Positions 6,062-6,316 of a stretch of DNA of 6,316 bases are shown here, in pieces. This DNA is from Planctomycetota bacterium (lineage in GTDB: Bacteria > Planctomycetota > Phycisphaerae > WQYP01): the NCBI GenBank assembly GCA_021826605.1, contig JAKAZF010000173.1:1-6316 (forward strand), in the 5' to 3' direction. The notes under the pieces were generated by a model that was not told the origin of the DNA, did no database searches, and saw only the letters and a list, made by a program, of their open reading frames with translations. Position 1 is the first letter of the stretch, and each line of letters opens with the position of its first letter. The position numbers and the translations under genes were made by a program.

Positions 6062-6316
6062 ATGCAAGCATCCATCGCTAAGCCATGTGTCACTTGCGAT
6101 CGGCAGTTGCCGGTACACCGACATCTTTGGCTGCTGCCGCAGCACCCCCGCACGTCGCTGATGCTTTGGGCGCAGGACAGCGTCGAACTTGGCGGAGGGG
6201 CCTCATTGGGGGATTGGCTAAATCCGAAAGTTTTTCCCAAGGCTGCAATGAACCTTCGGTCTCTTTATTTAAGCGCCAAACAGAAGCGCTCGCTTTCCGC
6301 ACTTTTCCGCCGGTCG
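6062..6316 (+). CDS. Possible start of a divergent gene, cut by the right edge; not recognised
   Basis: A plus-strand frame is open from 6053 to the window end, with ATG codons at 6062, 6161 and 6248. From 6062 it encodes 85 residues. The start at 6248 is best supported, with AAGG 5 nt upstream. It would begin MNLRSLYLSAKQKRSLSALF, a basic stretch that could be the front of a membrane or exported protein. The start at 6161 would add LWAQDSVELGGGASLGDWLN, which contains no motif I know. If real, the gene would be divergent from lysC and share its upstream region. Against this, a minus-strand frame ending at 6090 is also open across the same bases to the right edge, so openness alone means little. 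No family is recognised. Confidence 0.25.
   Translation, partial: MQASIAKPCVTCDRQLPVHRHLWLLPQHPRTSLMLWAQDSVELGGGASLGDWLNPKVFPKAAMNLRSLYLSAKQKRSLSALFRRS

Noticed and set aside
5964..6161. 65-codon plus-strand open frame in the intergenic region
   Set aside because: It starts with TTG, has no ribosome-binding site, and its Cys/Arg/Ser-rich translation resembles no protein.
5690..6316. Lysine riboswitch or other lysC leader RNA
   Set aside because: I could not find the conserved core sequence on either strand; only short isolated hairpins are present.

Overview
The window looks like a piece of a bacterial chromosome with roughly 53-56% GC by eye. The aspartate kinase has a lysine/threonine-type LysC layout. 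The peptide-transporter proteins combine YejB/YejE-like permeases with a membrane-tethered solute-binding protein. Together these suggest a Planctomycetota-like genome, perhaps Phycisphaerae. This is a weak inference from protein style, because no rRNA or other phylogenetic marker is present.

Almost everything real is on the minus strand, so transcription runs from high to low coordinates. In that order the genes are: lysC (aspartate kinase, 5689-4463); an OppC/DppC-type permease (4409-3471); an oligopeptide-type solute-binding protein (3373-1514); a YejB/OppB-type permease (1478-468); and the first 158 codons of a YejE/OppC-type permease (475 to the left edge), which overlaps the previous gene by 8 nt. 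The gaps are 53, 97, 35 and -8 nt, and none contains a convincing terminator. The cluster can therefore be read as one transcription unit, although a separate promoter before the transporter genes cannot be excluded.

The transporter genes encode the extracytoplasmic binder and the membrane part of a peptide-class ABC importer. No ATPase gene is inside the window; it would be expected further left. The unusual point is that three permeases accompany one binding protein, where the family normally has two. LysC makes aspartyl phosphate at the head of the diaminopimelate/lysine, threonine and methionine pathway. Its neighbourhood with a peptide importer may be chance.

The right-hand 627 bases (5690-6316) hold the lysC leader and a stretch without a recognised gene. 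A plus-strand reading frame stays open from 6062 to the right edge and could be the beginning of a divergent gene, but the evidence is thin. I see no mobile element, CRISPR array, tRNA or rRNA. The most notable observations are an Asn in place of the conserved catalytic-site Asp of the aspartate kinase, a well-placed internal start for a LysC beta subunit, the three-permease layout, and two extra membrane helices in the YejE-like permease. No clearly new system is visible.
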